Below are positions 11,779 through 25,000 of a stretch of 64,000 bases of DNA, piece after piece. A model generated the notes under the pieces. It was not told the origin of the DNA, ran no database searches, and saw only the letters and a program-made list of their open reading frames with translations. Position 1 is the first letter of the stretch, and every line of letters begins with the position of its first letter. The DNA comes from Arthrinium phaeospermum (Eukaryota > Ascomycota > Sordariomycetes > Amphisphaeriales > Apiosporaceae): contig QYRS01000006.1 of NCBI GenBank assembly GCA_006503535.1, positions 2,232,001 to 2,296,000 of the forward strand, in the 5' to 3' direction. The position numbers were made by a program, and so were the translations under genes.

Positions 11779-13075
11779 GAGCCACGAACAAACCAATCTT
11801 AGCAGCTATTAGCGCATGTTGCATCTTTGCTCGGCCTGATGTTGCTCAATCTTGTTGAGAACACTGGATATCACGTCGAATCTCATCGAATGGTGGAAAT
11901 GGTTGCATTGGTTGCAAATTTCACTCAGCTCAGCTGGATACGCTTTGCTTTGGCGTATGAGTGTCATTTGTCAGAGTTCCTCGAAGAGCATTGGCAGACA
12001 CCCAGCTAGGATTTCCTCTACAGTTATCTCTCCGCATCAGCCGATTTGCTTCAGGCGACGCGCATCACAACGAACACTCTAATCCCTTGATTGTCAACAA
12101 CAACACCCTGCTTGTCATCATTGGTTCATCTTTTGGAATTATCCACCCAGGGTTATCCGGACGTTTTGGGCGAGCAACACGCTTCCAGCTTGTGGCCACT
12201 ACTGAGCAAACGGTGTGCAATAGCCATCAGCACTTCTCAGCCGTCCCAGACTGCTAGAGCTCATATGAAGCTCGCGAGCAGTGTTGCTTGTCCCACCCGG
12301 TAGCCACGACCATCGGGCTTACAGCCTTGATTATGTACGAAATATCGACGGAGGCGGCATACCTCTTTGGAAGACAGCTTTGAGTCCCCAATACCACGGT
12401 CTGAAGCTCCATGGAGAAGGAAGTAAAGAAACGGATACTTAAAGATTATTACTTCAGGTGGTCATCATTTCTTGACAGCGAGGAATTGAAAGACATGTAG
12501 ATATAGACAGGCACGGTTGCCTCGGCATACTTGTACTCGACTAGGACGGAAACACAAAATTTCTGGAAGGGAAAGGGGGGGTTCACGGATCGGATCATTA
12601 GGGATGGCCATTTTTTCCAGCCGCCATCAGGAGTTACTCAGAGCAGACTCACACGGCTTATTTAGGCCTATGACTACGTCTTACGAGCGTATGCATGAAT
12701 GACGACATGATATCATTAAACCATTTTCTTGACAATATTGCTTCCGAGTGTTTTCAATCGTGGTGTGCCAGTAGTGAAGATGACGAGTATGATATCAGAA
12801 GCCGTTACGATGACCGAGAACGTGAATGTTGGGGGTTTGCTACTGAAAAGCCGGCCATAGGGCTTCAGCGCAACAACATATACCGCCAACACAATGAGAC
12901 GATGAACCCTCGATTGTATAGCTAGTAGGCAGAAGAGTCAGAAATTACCGATATCAATATCAATCCACCTCTCATTGATTATGGCTCTATCTGGTTGCTC
13001 TATTTATTTATTGTCGTGACTTGCTCACCTTGATGTCAGGTGCCCCGGCCCCCATTGCCGGATAGCTTAATGCCT
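11779..13075. other. Convergent intergenic region, no gene seen
   Basis: This 1.3 kb lies between the tail-to-tail ends of the Wee1 and protoglobin genes. Only short ORFs are present, the longest about 98 codons with no domain. The parts next to each stop codon are presumably 3' untranslated regions. Confidence 0.6.
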
Positions 13076-14073
13076 TCAACGTCCCTGAGCCATGGCGCTG
13101 AACGGACAGCCGCCCCCTCCTTCAAGCGACGAGGGCCGCGGTATCCGCGACGGCGAAGACTGCTCGTTCGCCTCGTCGATGTCGTCGAGGATCTTCTTGC
13201 CGTGCAAGTACCCTTCTTGCTCGATGACGGTATCGGAATCGTCGTCATCGTCATCTTCCTCCTGCTGCTGCTTCTTCTTGCCGTGCGCGGTGAACTCCTC
13301 GCCGTCGCGGACGTGCCACTTGGCGATGAGGTCGTTCTGGATCCAGATGACCTTGCCGATGGCGCGGACGAAGGCCGTCTTGCGCTGGAGGCTCAGCTTG
13401 GGGTGGGACATGATGGCGTCGGTGAGGATGTCCTGGATGAAGCCCAGGCAGGCGCCCATGTGGATGTACTCGATGTGCAGGGGGTGCTTGCGGCCGAGGC
13501 CGACGTGCATCATGCCGACCTTGTCGAGGTACTCCCACAGCTCGGGGGCGCTGGGGTCGGAGCAGAGCTTGTAGAGGTAGGCCCGCAGGAAGAGCTTGCG
13601 GTGCTGGATTTGCGGGGAGGCCTCGTTGAGGAATTGCTCTTCTTGTTGTTGTGACTGTTGTTGCTGCGGCTGTGCTGTGCCGGGGGCCATGGGCGTTAGA
13701 GGTGAGGCGGCGGCGTTGCCAGGGGTGGTGGTGCTGCGCGTTGACAGGGCGCGCGCTGTGAGGTCATAGGCCAGGAGCTTCTGGTAGACGATGTTGACGA
13801 CGGCGGGGATGAGCTGCTTGAAGTACTTGGCGCATGACTGCAGGGCCGCTATGTCTTCTGTAGTTTGGTTGAGTATGTTAGCCAATGCCCTCGGATCATG
13901 TCTCCTCTGTGTACATCTCTACTCGGAGACATCGCAACGAGTAAGAGTCAAGAGAGGAGTGGATGTTGGTACGTACGGCTGTTGAAGTCAAGAAAGCTAT
14001 GTAAGTACTTGACTCGCGCATGAATGTCCGTGTACAGCTCTTCGCGGCTGACATGTATTTTTTGAGGGGCCAT
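13076..14073 (-). CDS. Protoglobin-type (globin-sensor) protein
   Basis: Two exons on the minus strand (14073-13977 and 13857-13076) with a GTACGT donor and CTACAG acceptor give 292 aa. The first exon supplies the N-terminal helix (MAPQKIHVSREELY and on), which matches the fungal members I know, and the join gives DFNSQDIAAL. The globin-sensor fold binds haem. The probable proximal histidine is His150 in MMHVGLG, aligning with the H-x-x-IGL segment of bacterial globin-coupled sensors. Two features are unusual: a Thr/Pro/Gln-rich insertion at about residues 69-113, and a C-terminal tail with an acidic run (about 232-241) after lysines and glutamines. There is no partner output domain, so gas or redox sensing is inference. 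Confidence 0.88.
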
Positions 14074-14824
14074 TGCGGAAAACCGTCGTCGTCTTTGCGC
14101 CTTGGGGGCGAGGGATTGTCGATCTAGGAATGAACGAGGATATGATTTCAGGGACTTGTATGTGCCAATTTCACGCGGCTCTGCGGTGAAAATATATGAG
14201 AGGTTGTATCATACACAAGCGAAGGCTTGATATATAAGTAGGTATGTAGGTGCTGTATGTAGGTAGGCTGCTGGTTGCTGTAAGGGACCCCGGGAATCCA
14301 CACACTTACACGCACATTGACACATTGAGGGGGAGGAGCAAGAGCATGCAACGCTACTTAAATGACATATCGGGACGTGGGGTTGCAAGGTGGTATCCAT
14401 CTGAGCATCTTGTTTCGTTTCTAGCTGGTTTGGTTCGGGAAGGCTCACAGGGCCAGAAAGTCGGGAAATCTGATGTTCAGCTCTCAGGAACGTGAGATTG
14501 TGGTACGATGTACGGGTGCGCCCGGCGCCTCGGTGGGGCCGCAAACCCACGCCAACCAGGCCCGGTCGCTTCCGGCAAAGCAAGGCGGACGACAGAACCA
14601 GAACCAGAACGTTGGTGACCTTGGGATCCCGAATTTGGCCACGAAAACCGAGCATAATCGAAAATAGCTCGGAGGCCATTGGTTGCGCATCGAAAGGTTT
14701 TGGGGGATGTCCCTCTCTACAAGTCGTATCATCCACGCAAACTTCATGCTCGGTACGGAATTTAGTACACAGTCATCCAGCGCGCGCGTACAGTAGTGTA
14801 GTGTAATAAGCACGGAATGCTAGG
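14074..14824. other. Intergenic region upstream of the protoglobin gene
   Basis: These 750 nt lie between the protoglobin start and the GCP3 stop, both on the minus strand. They should hold the protoglobin promoter and the GCP3 3' end. Overlapping ORFs on both strands (up to 175 codons, 14209-14736) show no domain and are judged spurious. Confidence 0.5.
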
Positions 14825-17710
14825 TTAAGCCTTTGCACTCTTCTCCACCCCTCCTCCATTGCCGCCTCGATCTTTCTCAGCCGCGGCGGATGGGGCCGCC
14901 GGCGTGCCCTTGGCTTTCCGCCGCACCGGTTGGTATACGTCGTTGAAGTTCATGCTGACGCCCAGGAACCTCAGATCTACGTCGGACTGGTAAGCCAGGT
15001 CGCCAAGCAAGAGCTGCAGCTTGCTGCGGAACCGGTCGCCCAGGTGCTTGAGACGCTCCTGGAGGACGGGGAACTCGGAAGTCGGTCCGCCTGGGATCTC
15101 CTCCTCCTGGCTCCCACCGCGGCGCCGCTGCGTGACGTTGGACGTCGAGATCAGATCGTTCTCTTGGCGCTGCATGAAGTCGGACACCGACCACGAGTAA
15201 AGTCCGTCCACGCACTCGCGGTAGCTAAGCATCGTCCGCAGCAGCTCGCCCAGTTGGATCATGTACGAGTTTTCGTCTTCTGCCGACTCGGACCCAGCGA
15301 ACCGTCGGCGGCGGGCGCCCAACAAACCCTTATGCGTGATCGAGTTGAGATATTTGGTATGCGCCTGGATCATATCATCAAGCGTGATATCATCTTGCCT
15401 CAACTTGGCCTGCAGTTCAGTCCACGACGCCTCGATGACCTCGAAAAGGATATAGTACTGAAGCTGGCCCACAAAGTGTACCATCTCCGCCAATACACCC
15501 TGCGTGGTTTTCCAGGTTTGCTGAACAGTAGTATGCTTTGTGATCAGAACACCGCGAGATCCCGTAGTGACTTTACGCCAAACAGCACCGAGGGCGAATT
15601 CCACCCTCTTAATCCGCCATAGAAAGTTGAAGACCTTGAGGTATTGCCTGTTGCCCCAGTCTGACACAATCACATCACAAGGAGCATCAATCTTATACTC
15701 CAGTGTAAAACAGTCCCAGCCAATGTCGCCGTGGCTCAGTTGCAGCATACGAGCGTCAAGCCGCCGTAGTACTTCGGGGTTGTCGTATTGCGCATTGGAG
15801 CCACGAATGGCATGTTCCAGCTGAGCTGTCAGCGTATGCCTATACTGTGCACCAGCAGGTCGGTCCAAGTTGGCAGCGAGCGACTCCATCAACAGCGCGA
15901 TGAAATCGCCTTGCCCCAGTAGGATATACGACTTCAGCGCACCAATGTGCTCAAACACATGGAATTTCGATGTCATCAGATACAACAGCCGGCGCATCGT
16001 GGTCTTGTATGCATCGTCAATCCAGGTCTCCAGCGTTGCCGTATCGCCATAACGCAGCTCCTTTGAAGACTCTTTGGAGTATGATTCCACCCATGCTGCG
16101 TCACCGCACGAGTGGTGGATGAAGTTGAGCGACTTGCCGATCAGGAAGATCTTCATCGCAAACTCTTCGGTAATGATAGAGGGTATCATTTCCTTCACGG
16201 AGCGGTATTTGTCCTCCCAGACGTTCGAGGTGCCGGCCTTGTTCTTGGGCATTTCCTCCTCCGTATTCTCATAGACGAAGAATTCCCGGTAAGGATCTGA
16301 GAGCTCTCCATCATATACCCAGTGCCGCAGAATATCGTAGAACGGGCGCGTCACCGGCGTTAGGAGGCGCTCAGCAAAAGCCCCTACAATGGGATCTCCG
16401 TGTGACGATGAGAAGGCATGGATTAAGGAGATAAGTTGGCCCCCTCTTTTCCGTTTCGATTCCTCGGCTATCACGCTCATGAGCCTGAGGCCCATGGTCG
16501 CTTCACGTGTCCACACGACGCACCTCTTCAAGGTCACGCCGGCCTTGCCTATGCCGTTTCGCGGCGCATTGTCGTCGATGCTGGCAAGGGCAGTTCGTAT
16601 TTGGCCCTCCAGGGTTGCAACGAGTGTCAAGTATGCGCGGAGCTCATTACTAATGGCTGCGCGCAGACTCTGGTTCAAGAGACCCTTGTCTGGCGTCTTG
16701 ACAAAGTCTTCGAGGGTGCGGTAGAGGAGGGATGGCTCTGCCAGGGTGTTGAGGATCGAAACCAGGGGTGTCGGCAAGCTGCGCGGTAGATTCAAGGTAT
16801 AGTTCTTGCCAAAAGGCAGGGTTGCCGAGGATAGGCCCTGTAAAGTATACGGGAGGTCCCGTAGTAATGTAGGCTCTGAAGGATCAATCGCGGCATAATT
16901 GTCGGACAGCAGCTGTGATTTGATGAAGACGTCTCGAGTCTGCGGCCGCGACTGCTGCTCCCTTTGATCTCTCTGGAGCTGCTGTTCTCTAAGTATCTGT
17001 CTTTTCAAGTCGCCAATGCTAGATGCTGCGGCTCCGGAAGAGTCGGCCATCGACTCCGGGTCTGTCTCATCGGCCATTTGCTCCTCCCGGGGTGGTTGTT
17101 TCGGGGCCGGTACCACGTTTCGGAGGCCTGAGGGATGGAAATCATCTTCAATGTTGGGATGTTGTATTGCGTTTGCACCAAGCTTGCTCACTTCGGGTGT
17201 TATGTGCCTCTCTACTCTCTCGAGCTTCTGCCTCCGTTCCGCGCGCTCCTCGGCTATGTACTCCTCGTACGCTTCAGGGTCATCCTCTTGCGGATCCGGG
17301 GAATCGGCGAGCTGGTTTAGCAAGTAAAGAATCCCCCATTTCTGGTTCAGGACTGGCAGGGCCAAAAGCCTCGAATATAGGTTGGAAAATCGCAACGCCT
17401 GGCCGGGGTTGGTCTGGACCAGCTTCCGCTTGATAAGGTCTGACGCATGATTGATATCGGGCGCAAGGGCTGAAGACGGCTTCCTAGAATGAATATCATG
17501 GTTAGTATCTTGGAAGAAAGGCAATGGGGCTTTTGGAGGGAGATCCTCTTACTCGTCGAACGCCGCCTTGATCTGCTCAGCGTACCACTTCTGGCGGGCT
17601 TGCACTTCCTCATTCGTGAAGTTGGCACTGGGGCTGATGTGCTGGGCGATTAAGCGGTTGATGCTAACATTGATGCGCCGGTCCTTGTCTGAAGACGACA
17701 CGGAGGCCAT
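14825..17710 (-). CDS. GCP3: Gamma-tubulin complex component 3 (Spc98/Alp6 type)
   Basis: Two exons (17710-17553 and 17483-14825), joined through a 69-nt intron with GTAAGA donor and TACTAAC branch site, give 938 aa. The protein belongs to the gamma-tubulin ring complex that nucleates microtubules at the spindle pole body. The N-terminal helical part (about 1-120) is followed by a Gln/Arg-rich linker. The first GRIP domain begins near residue 255 (SEPTLLRDL, then QGL) and the second covers about 555-910. Characteristic stretches are LLGQGDF, NPEVLRRLDARML, FNFLWRIKRVEF and the final FLGVSMNFNDVYQP. Details such as the RDLxYxxQG segment fit GCP3 better than GCP2. The C-terminus ends in an Ala/Gly/Lys-rich tail. 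The ATG is the first in frame, with the new exon giving a continuous N-terminus. Confidence 0.93.
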
Positions 17711-19197
17711 GGTCGCATCTTGCTAGGCTTCGGTATGGTGAGGTGGCTCTGATCCAAAGCTGTCAATGATTCTCGCCTTCTGGAACCCAGCCGCTCTGGG
17801 TGTCGACGTCCGAGTTCTACTGCTTTCTTGTTGACATTGGGCGCTTTATCGGCTTTATCGAAGCTTCCCCGGTCGCGATCGATGTACAAGCGCGTCAATT
17901 TGGCGGGGTCCAACTAGGGTATTCGCATAAGCGGCGAGAGCCAAGGCTGGTTATGACCTTATCAGAGTAGACTTTGGGAACGGGGCGTCCATATGCATCA
18001 ATTGCATCGTTACCTCGAAATCCAAAACAATATGAAGTCAGTCTCGTAGCTGATTCGGCATTTCAACTATTCAAAAGAATTTCATAGCTAATGCATGTGG
18101 CAGCCTACATAATGTAAATGTCCCTGTTGTACGTTCATGTTGTACGTTGTTAGGGTAGGCTTCGACTACGCCTTGATGATCAGTCTGCCCTTATTCCGTG
18201 TAAGTCACTGTGTAGGCTTCATCTAGGCATACTGTTCTTCGCATATTCTGCCTGGCCAGTACGTTCCATCTCTGAAGATTCATCATTGTCCTCGTTAGTA
18301 AGTTAACAAAGCATATCTACATAGTGATATTTGGGGGTTCTTAGACGCCCGGGAACGAAACAAAGCAGCGGCCTGGTGCATTGTATTCAACGGGGTTATG
18401 GGGTCGACATCATCCCGGATAGAGTGAGTACTTAGACAAACAATGACAACCCAAAGCTCTGGTTCCGATACCTAACTTACATGGACCATCAATGCTCCCA
18501 TAGCCAAAGACCAATTTGAAGCTTGGCATGCAAGTATCCTTGGATTATGGATGGCTGCATGAGCTGCATCAGAGCTTCAGAAGTAGTGGATTGGGTATGT
18601 GTAGACGGAGACCTCATACACTCTTGGAGAAGTCTAGAGGCCTATATGATCCCATGCGGTATTTGATTTGGGCGGTTGGTTTCATGGAATGAAGTGTTAA
18701 ACTTTCAATGTTATGTTTGATTGTGCAACTGGATGCTGTTAGACTGATTGAACGTTAGGTATCGCAGTTTGGTTGGTATAAGTCCTTTGCGCCCAGCCAG
18801 AGTCCCCTCCGCTAAGTAGCCCCAAATTGTGTGGGATGCAACAACGGGGGGTTTCCCACTGCTGCCAGCTACTGCACCAAAAGTTACGGACAACGTCAGA
18901 CCATCTTCCACCACCAAAATCGCATCAGCGTTTTGCCAAAGACATCGAAGCCCAACGCTCGACACGGGATTTTCATCAGTATCATATCGGAAATGTGATC
19001 GCATCCCACCTAGGCACATGGTGAATGGGTTTTTAAGGCATTTTTCGGCGTTGGCCTGCGCTCGCTGCACGCGACTGCGCAGTTACTCTTCATTTCCCAC
19101 CTACCGACTGCGCATTCGCGATCGCGAGATTACCTAAGCTCGACCAACCACCACCCCATCCATATCACCATCAACCTCGACCTCACAGCCGCCCAAG
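17711..19197. promoter_or_regulatory. Divergent intergenic region between GCP3 and HFI1
   Basis: The region is 1.49 kb with start codons on both sides, so it should contain both promoters. The centre (about 18000-18750) is AT-richer. No ORF has domain support. The HFI1 side carries a C-rich leader (19140-19197) just before the ATG. I see no clear TATA element. Confidence 0.45.
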
Positions 19198-20737
19198 ATG
19201 CCCGACATCGACCCCGCGGCGTTGAGCCGCCCTTCGGTGCTTCTCACCACGCCGATTATGAAGTCGATAACCGTCCAAACCCCCTCGGCGCAAAAGGTCA
19301 CCAAGACCTCCCAGATTATCCCTGCTCGCATCGACTTAGAACCGCTTTATACCGCGCTCAAGGCTGCCATTGGCCCCGAACAATGGACGATATACAAAGA
19401 TTCGACCACCCAATTCATTCTGGGTAGGTGGCTATTGCTTTCGCCTTTCTCTTAGTGACTTTGTCAGGCTTACACACATTCTCTAGGTCGATTAAACCAG
19501 GCCGAGTACTCGGAACGAATCGATCCCTTTCTAATATCACCCAATGGCGAGAAGGAACATTTGCACAACCAGCTTCTTGCTGCCATATATGGAAATCTTA
19601 CCAGAGAGATGCCTGACCAGGGACTGGCGCCATGGGTTTCTGCAAACGATAAGCCAACCACGGGGGTTGGCGCAAAGCCCGTCACTGGCGATGCCGCCGA
19701 GAGGAGATTAAAGGGAGAGGTCATGCAGTTGCCGAGTCGTGATCGCAGGCGCATCAAGGACCTGGTACATAATGATGTTGGTGCTACTGCGTTTCCTACC
19801 ACCACCACGTGCATGTTGACTAACTTGCGATGCAGTTCGATCCCTACGAGTCGATGACCCAAATGTTTTCCGACCACCACCGTGGGAAGGCCGTCAAGGC
19901 TTCCGAACCTCCAGCCAGCGCGGCTGGTGGCATCAACAAGACAATGAGTAAGTTGATCAGATTTGTCGCCAAGGCATGCACCCTGACTAAACATCATCTT
20001 CAGACTATGATCTAGAAATTCGAAAACGATACGCACAGCCACTAGCCGTTGAGTCAGGCGAGTTCCCAGATGTCACAAGCATCGAGTCCAAGATGCTTCC
20101 ATTCTGCTTCCAAGCTGGTCTCACTCTCGGCCATGCCCCAGATGCGGCGCACTATGTCACGCATGCAACAGAATTCTTCATCAAAGAGTTGTTGGCCTCA
20201 GTGTTAGCCAAGACACGGAGTAATGGGCCCGGCGAATCAAGCAGCGCTGGCTTCGGCTCGGGGCCCGGCTGGGTACAAACGCACAAATACAAGCGGCAGT
20301 TACGGCGAGAAGAAGACGCCCTTATGCGCGGCGAATTATCGAGAGACAAGGCCGGTCTTTTGCCCGTGGAAGCCAAAGCGGCAAGCGATCGGGCGCCCCT
20401 GGGTATGGCCGACTTGCGCCTTGCTCTGGAGATTGGCGACTGTGGCATGGGCTCGTTCCCAGTCGCCACCGCATCTGTCCTTTACGGATACCGTGAAGGT
20501 GAACTCGAGCACTGGAACGACTACTCCTGGGTCGACGATCGAAAGCCGCTAGAAGATATGGACGTCGATATGGGCGGCGTCACCACCACGAACCCCACCG
20601 GCCATGCGCTTACCAACGGCGTTGTACATCCTGAGCCCATGGAAGTCGATGAGCAATATGGATGGGAAGGCACAGAGTCCATGGACTTGATGTCATTGGA
20701 CAACGTGCTGGATTCCTGCTTGGCAGTTGCCTCATAG
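19198..20737 (+). CDS. HFI1: SAGA complex subunit Hfi1/Ada1
   Basis: Four exons (19198-19423, 19487-19764, 19836-19947, 20004-20737) give 449 aa, all introns being 56-71 nt with good branch sites. Hfi1/Ada1 is a structural subunit of the SAGA histone acetyltransferase and coactivator complex and carries a histone-fold used for assembly. The SAGA-Tad1 domain signature begins near residue 48: [17 protein letters not shown], then [19 protein letters not shown], and [13 protein letters not shown]. The conserved C-terminal half includes [14 protein letters not shown] and a helix-rich block ([13 protein letters not shown] to [10 protein letters not shown]) that fits the histone-fold. The last ~80 residues are acidic. 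The joins were chosen because each restores this pattern without a frame break. Confidence 0.92.
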
Positions 20738-22073
20738 CGAGGGTACGGCAATCCTGAAGATAAGGCACCTGCGTCATATACCGTTCGGGCTCCACAGCCC
20801 TATCTCTCAAGATGGCAGCCCTCACCAACATCCTCGACTACATTATTTATTAGCGATCTAGATCGACAGCATCTAGATAGACCTTGGCACGCGGCCACGG
20901 CCACGACTCCCAGGGCAATCTCGCAACCCGTGGGAGGGCAGGCCAATCTATGTGCCTGCTGCTACTCAGTATTTCATGGTTACGGCGTAAAAGGCGTTTA
21001 ATACTCATGGACCGGCGGACAGAACAGGTCCAAGTTGTTACGTGTATACATACTCTGCATTGGCATTGGCATTAACATGGCGTATGTATGTAGTCTACTC
21101 TGGTTTCTCTTTTTCCTTTTTCTTTCGGGGCTACTACCTCCAAATATGACAAGGGTTTTCATAACATTTGGCGAAGTAGGCTGGCAGTGAAAGGTGGACA
21201 AAAAAAAGAAGGGGGCTGCGGAGACGACGACATGGACGTTTGGTTTTTGACGTCGCTAGAGGCGTGGGAGTCAACGATGATTGATGGCTTCGAAGACAAG
21301 TTGTATTTAAACCAAGCGATACCCAAAAACTTATTTCGAACATGCATACTGTACATATCAGACCGATGATGCGTCTATACAAGACCCTGTGCTGTTCCGT
21401 GACATGCCGTAGATTGCACCAATGGCCGGCTACGCTGTCCACTGTTGACATGGGGAGCTTTCTCTATGGTATAGGAAATGCATCCACCACTCCTATGCTT
21501 CTGAGCCAAGATACCCGTCACAACTTGCCCTTGCAAGCGATATCAAGCAAGGGGTAGGGCAGCCGAGCATTGTAGATGATCAGTGCAGAGCCTCAAACCC
21601 CTGTACCGCATCGGATAACTCCACGATGAAAGAACGCCAGTTGCCATTTTCAAGAAGCAATCAAGTCTCTGGTTGGCTGGAGCGGGAAGGCCTGGCGTTG
21701 ATGGCCCAAGCTCCCCCTGTCTGGCTGGTTTAGGTAGTGGGATCAATTTAAATGACGCGGGGGGCCGGCTTTTAGTGGGAAAAAACGACGCGACAAGAGA
21801 AATCGCGACTTACACGGGTGCCCGCGCCCCATTAACGCGTCTTTGGTCGGTACTTACACCACTTTAGCCCACCGTTCACCCTCTCCCTCGCTCAATTCTT
21901 CTACCTGCATACATGTACACTCCATACTCATGATAGACCCATAAGCATTTTGATAGCTTTCGGTTTTTGTTTTCCGTCTATTTTGAACAATACTTTGCTA
22001 TTCATTTCATGTTTTGAGGCAAGTCGTTTTGTGTTGCATAATACCCCCAATATCTTAGAAAAGCCCACCCACC
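20738..22073 (+). promoter_or_regulatory. Upstream region of MRC1
   Basis: About 1.3 kb lies between the HFI1 stop and the MRC1 start, both on the plus strand. No coding gene is supported. The last 330 nt carry three ACGCG-type motifs, described separately. The sequence just before the ATG is AT-rich and then reads CCCACCCACCATGG, a strong initiation context. Confidence 0.5.
21755..21840 (+). promoter_or_regulatory. Cluster of ACGCG (MCB-type) motifs upstream of MRC1
   Basis: ACGCGG (from 21755), ACGCGA (21788-21793) and a perfect palindromic ACGCGT (21835-21840) lie within 86 nt, about 235-320 nt before the MRC1 ATG. ACGCGT is the MluI cell-cycle box bound by MBF-type (Mbp1/Swi6) factors that drive G1/S genes, and yeast MRC1 is expressed at that time. 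The sequence match is direct; binding in this organism is inference. Confidence 0.5.
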
Positions 22074-25000
22074 ATGGCTTCGATACGCTCGCCCTCGCCA
22101 GCGGGCGACGCAGCATCGACTTCCGGCTCGCCCGCGCTGAGCCCCAGATCGAAGCTCCAGAAGGAGCTGGCAGCTCTGGATGAGAGCTCAGACGAAGAAA
22201 CCACAGGCCCGATCGACACGAAAGCACTGTTCAAGAAGCTCGACGAGGCCAAATTACAGAAAGCCGACAAGCCGGAGCAGCCAACAACGGCCACCGATGC
22301 CGTCGAGCAAGAGAAGTACGATGAAGACGAAGACGAAGAGGAGGAAGAGGAGGAAGTAATACGGCCAAGAGGACGTGTCGCAGCTCGCATGCTGGCAGGG
22401 GCTACAAAAAAGGCGACATCGCCCTCCAAATCACCATCAAAGACGACACAGAGCAGACAGAGCACTTCTCGGCCACCGTCAGATCAAGAGGCTGCCGATG
22501 AGGAGGATGACGACGAGGTCTCGGCCTTGCCGCGCAGACGTCGCGTGGCTCGGCCGCAGAGAAGCCCAACCCCAGAAGACGCGTCAAATGCGAACAGATC
22601 AGCATCACCCGGTCTTTTCGTGTCGCCCTCTCCCTCTCCCCAGAAGAAGGGCAACGCCACAGCAGCTGGCTCGGATACGGAGGACGATCTGCCGGCCGAC
22701 CTCACCAAGAGCTCCCGCTTCCAAGCCCTTGTGGCCCGTAAGCGCCAAGAGCGTCTGCAAAAGGAGGCCGAAGAGCAGAAGAAACGCGATGAACGCGCCA
22801 AGCGCATGGCAGAGCAGATGCCGGCTGGTGCCGAAGACACTGAGGAGGACGATGTCTCCGATATTACAGATGACGAGGGCGGCCAAAAGCTCACACAACA
22901 ATCCTCCGCGAGACGACCTGCTCGAAAAGCTAGCAAAAAGGCCATCGAGGAGATGAACCGCGAAACGCAGCGCATGGCCCGCAGTATGCAATTGGCTCAT
23001 GAAGCAAAGACAAAGAAGAAGATCACCAAGAACTCGCTTTTCGAAAGGTTCAACTTCCGGCCTGCTGGTGCTGAAGAGCCCGCTCCCGCGGCCAACTTGC
23101 CGCCCAGCTCGAGTCGACCAACTACACCTATTTCTGGCGCCCAGACTGATGCTGAGGCGGGTGAAGCTGCCACACCACCGAGCTCGCCGCCTAGTGCCGT
23201 GAAAAGAGTAATGGGCGCGCCTGCGCCAGTTGCAACCTCAGCAGAGGGAGTCGTAGCTGATGCCCAAACCGACAAAGATGTGCAGCTTCCCAATCTTGAT
23301 GAGGTCGTCTCCGAGACCAGGACTCTTGACAAGGGCAAAGCTGTGGCTACTGCCGCAGATTTTAAGCCGTCGCCGAAGAAGAAATCCGCAGCCCCTAAGC
23401 GTCAATTCCGAGTCAAATTCCCCCAGGCTCCCGTTCAAGTCAACAAGGTCGCCATTGATTCGGACTCTGAGCCCGAACTGCAAGTTCTTAACCCCAAGCA
23501 GAGTAAAATCGATGCTATCTTCGCTCGCGTGCCTGCAAAAAAGACCGAAGGGTCTCGATCCCTGCACGCCCTCCACCAGCTTGCGCATATCCACTCGTCA
23601 CCGCCACCCAATGCCCGTAGAGGAAAGCGCGTCAAGGCCGGTATGAATGCCGTCGAGATGCAGGCCCAACTGTACGAGCGCGCTCGTGCCCAGGCCAAGC
23701 TTGAGCGAGAGCGCAGGCTCGAAGCTCTGAAGGCCAAGGGCATCGTGGTCCAGACGGAGGAGGAACGCGAGCGAGAGCGTGAACAGGTTGAAGACATTGT
23801 GGCACGAGCGAGACAAGAGGCCGAAGAGATCATGGAAAGGGAACGCGAAGATGCGAAGCAAGCTCGCAAGGAAAGGCGCGCAAACGGCGAGGGCGATGAT
23901 GCTGTTGGCTGGGATGACAGCGACGATGATAGCTTTGAAGGAAGCGACCTCGGTGAGCCTGTCGAAGATGGCGAAATCGAATTCTCCGGATCCGAGGATG
24001 AAGGGGATGAAGAGACCGAGAAAGCTGGAAACCCCTTCTTTGACGAGGATGCGGCCGAAGATGAGGATGCCGAGTCAGAGCCCGAGGACGCAGTGACGCC
24101 CAAGGCTAAGGGCACACAGAAGCAAGTTTCTGATGACGAGGATGGCGACGGCTCGCCCTCGCAACCCAGAGCCCGCCGTGCCAGGAATAATGTTCGTGTC
24201 CTCTCAGATGACGAGGAAGAGGAAGAGAAGCAGGTGGAGGCTAAGACGCCTAAGACCAAGACCAGAACGTTCGATTCCCCCTCAGGCCACCACTCCAGCT
24301 CCCCGAAGATCCCTACCTCTGTCCTCAGATCTGCCACCAAAACGTTCATCCCCGGTCTTCCTGTACCGCTGGCCGGCCCTGCCGGTCTCGGCCTCACTCA
24401 GATATTTGCCGGCACAATGGATGACAGTCAAGCTAGTCAAGCTGGACAACTCGGCACTAGTTCGCCGGAATTCATGCCATCCACGGCCAACTTCCCCGAT
24501 TCACAGTTCTCCCTCACCGCCGAAGTGCAAGCCCCTTCGCTCGATCAGGACGAGCTGGTATTTGACAGCCAGAGCGAAACGCAGAAGCGAGAAACGCAGG
24601 GTGTGCAGTTACACTTCTCGCAAAGCCAAGCCCACGGCTTTGACAGCTTGCTGCAGATGGACGCTACGCAAATGTCTGACTTGCAGCCGACACAAGATAA
24701 TGGTTTCGCGGAAAACTCTCCGCTCAAATCGCGCTTCATCGAGGTGCCTGCTGGCACGGTCGATACAGTCGTGATGAACGGTACACCAGTGAAACCTCGG
24801 CAGGCGGCCGCCGAACAAATGGATTCACCGCTTGTCATCCGTAAGAAGGGCAAGCTGCGAAGACGTGGTGACGCGGCAGCTTCGGAAGATGCCAGTGTGC
24901 CTGCGACAGAGGCTTCAGGGAGCCCCTTGGTGAACATGGAGCTACCTGTGGCTACACCCAGCCTGGAAGCGGCAACACAAGGCGAGGAGGCTGCATCCGC

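Noticed and set aside
13040..13654. 204-codon plus-strand ORF opposite the protoglobin gene
   Set aside because: Val/Leu/Asp-rich antisense shadow; the minus-strand protoglobin frame has the domain.
23435..24397. 320-codon antisense ORF within MRC1
   Set aside because: Ser-rich translation of acidic GAx codons on the opposite strand; a shadow only.
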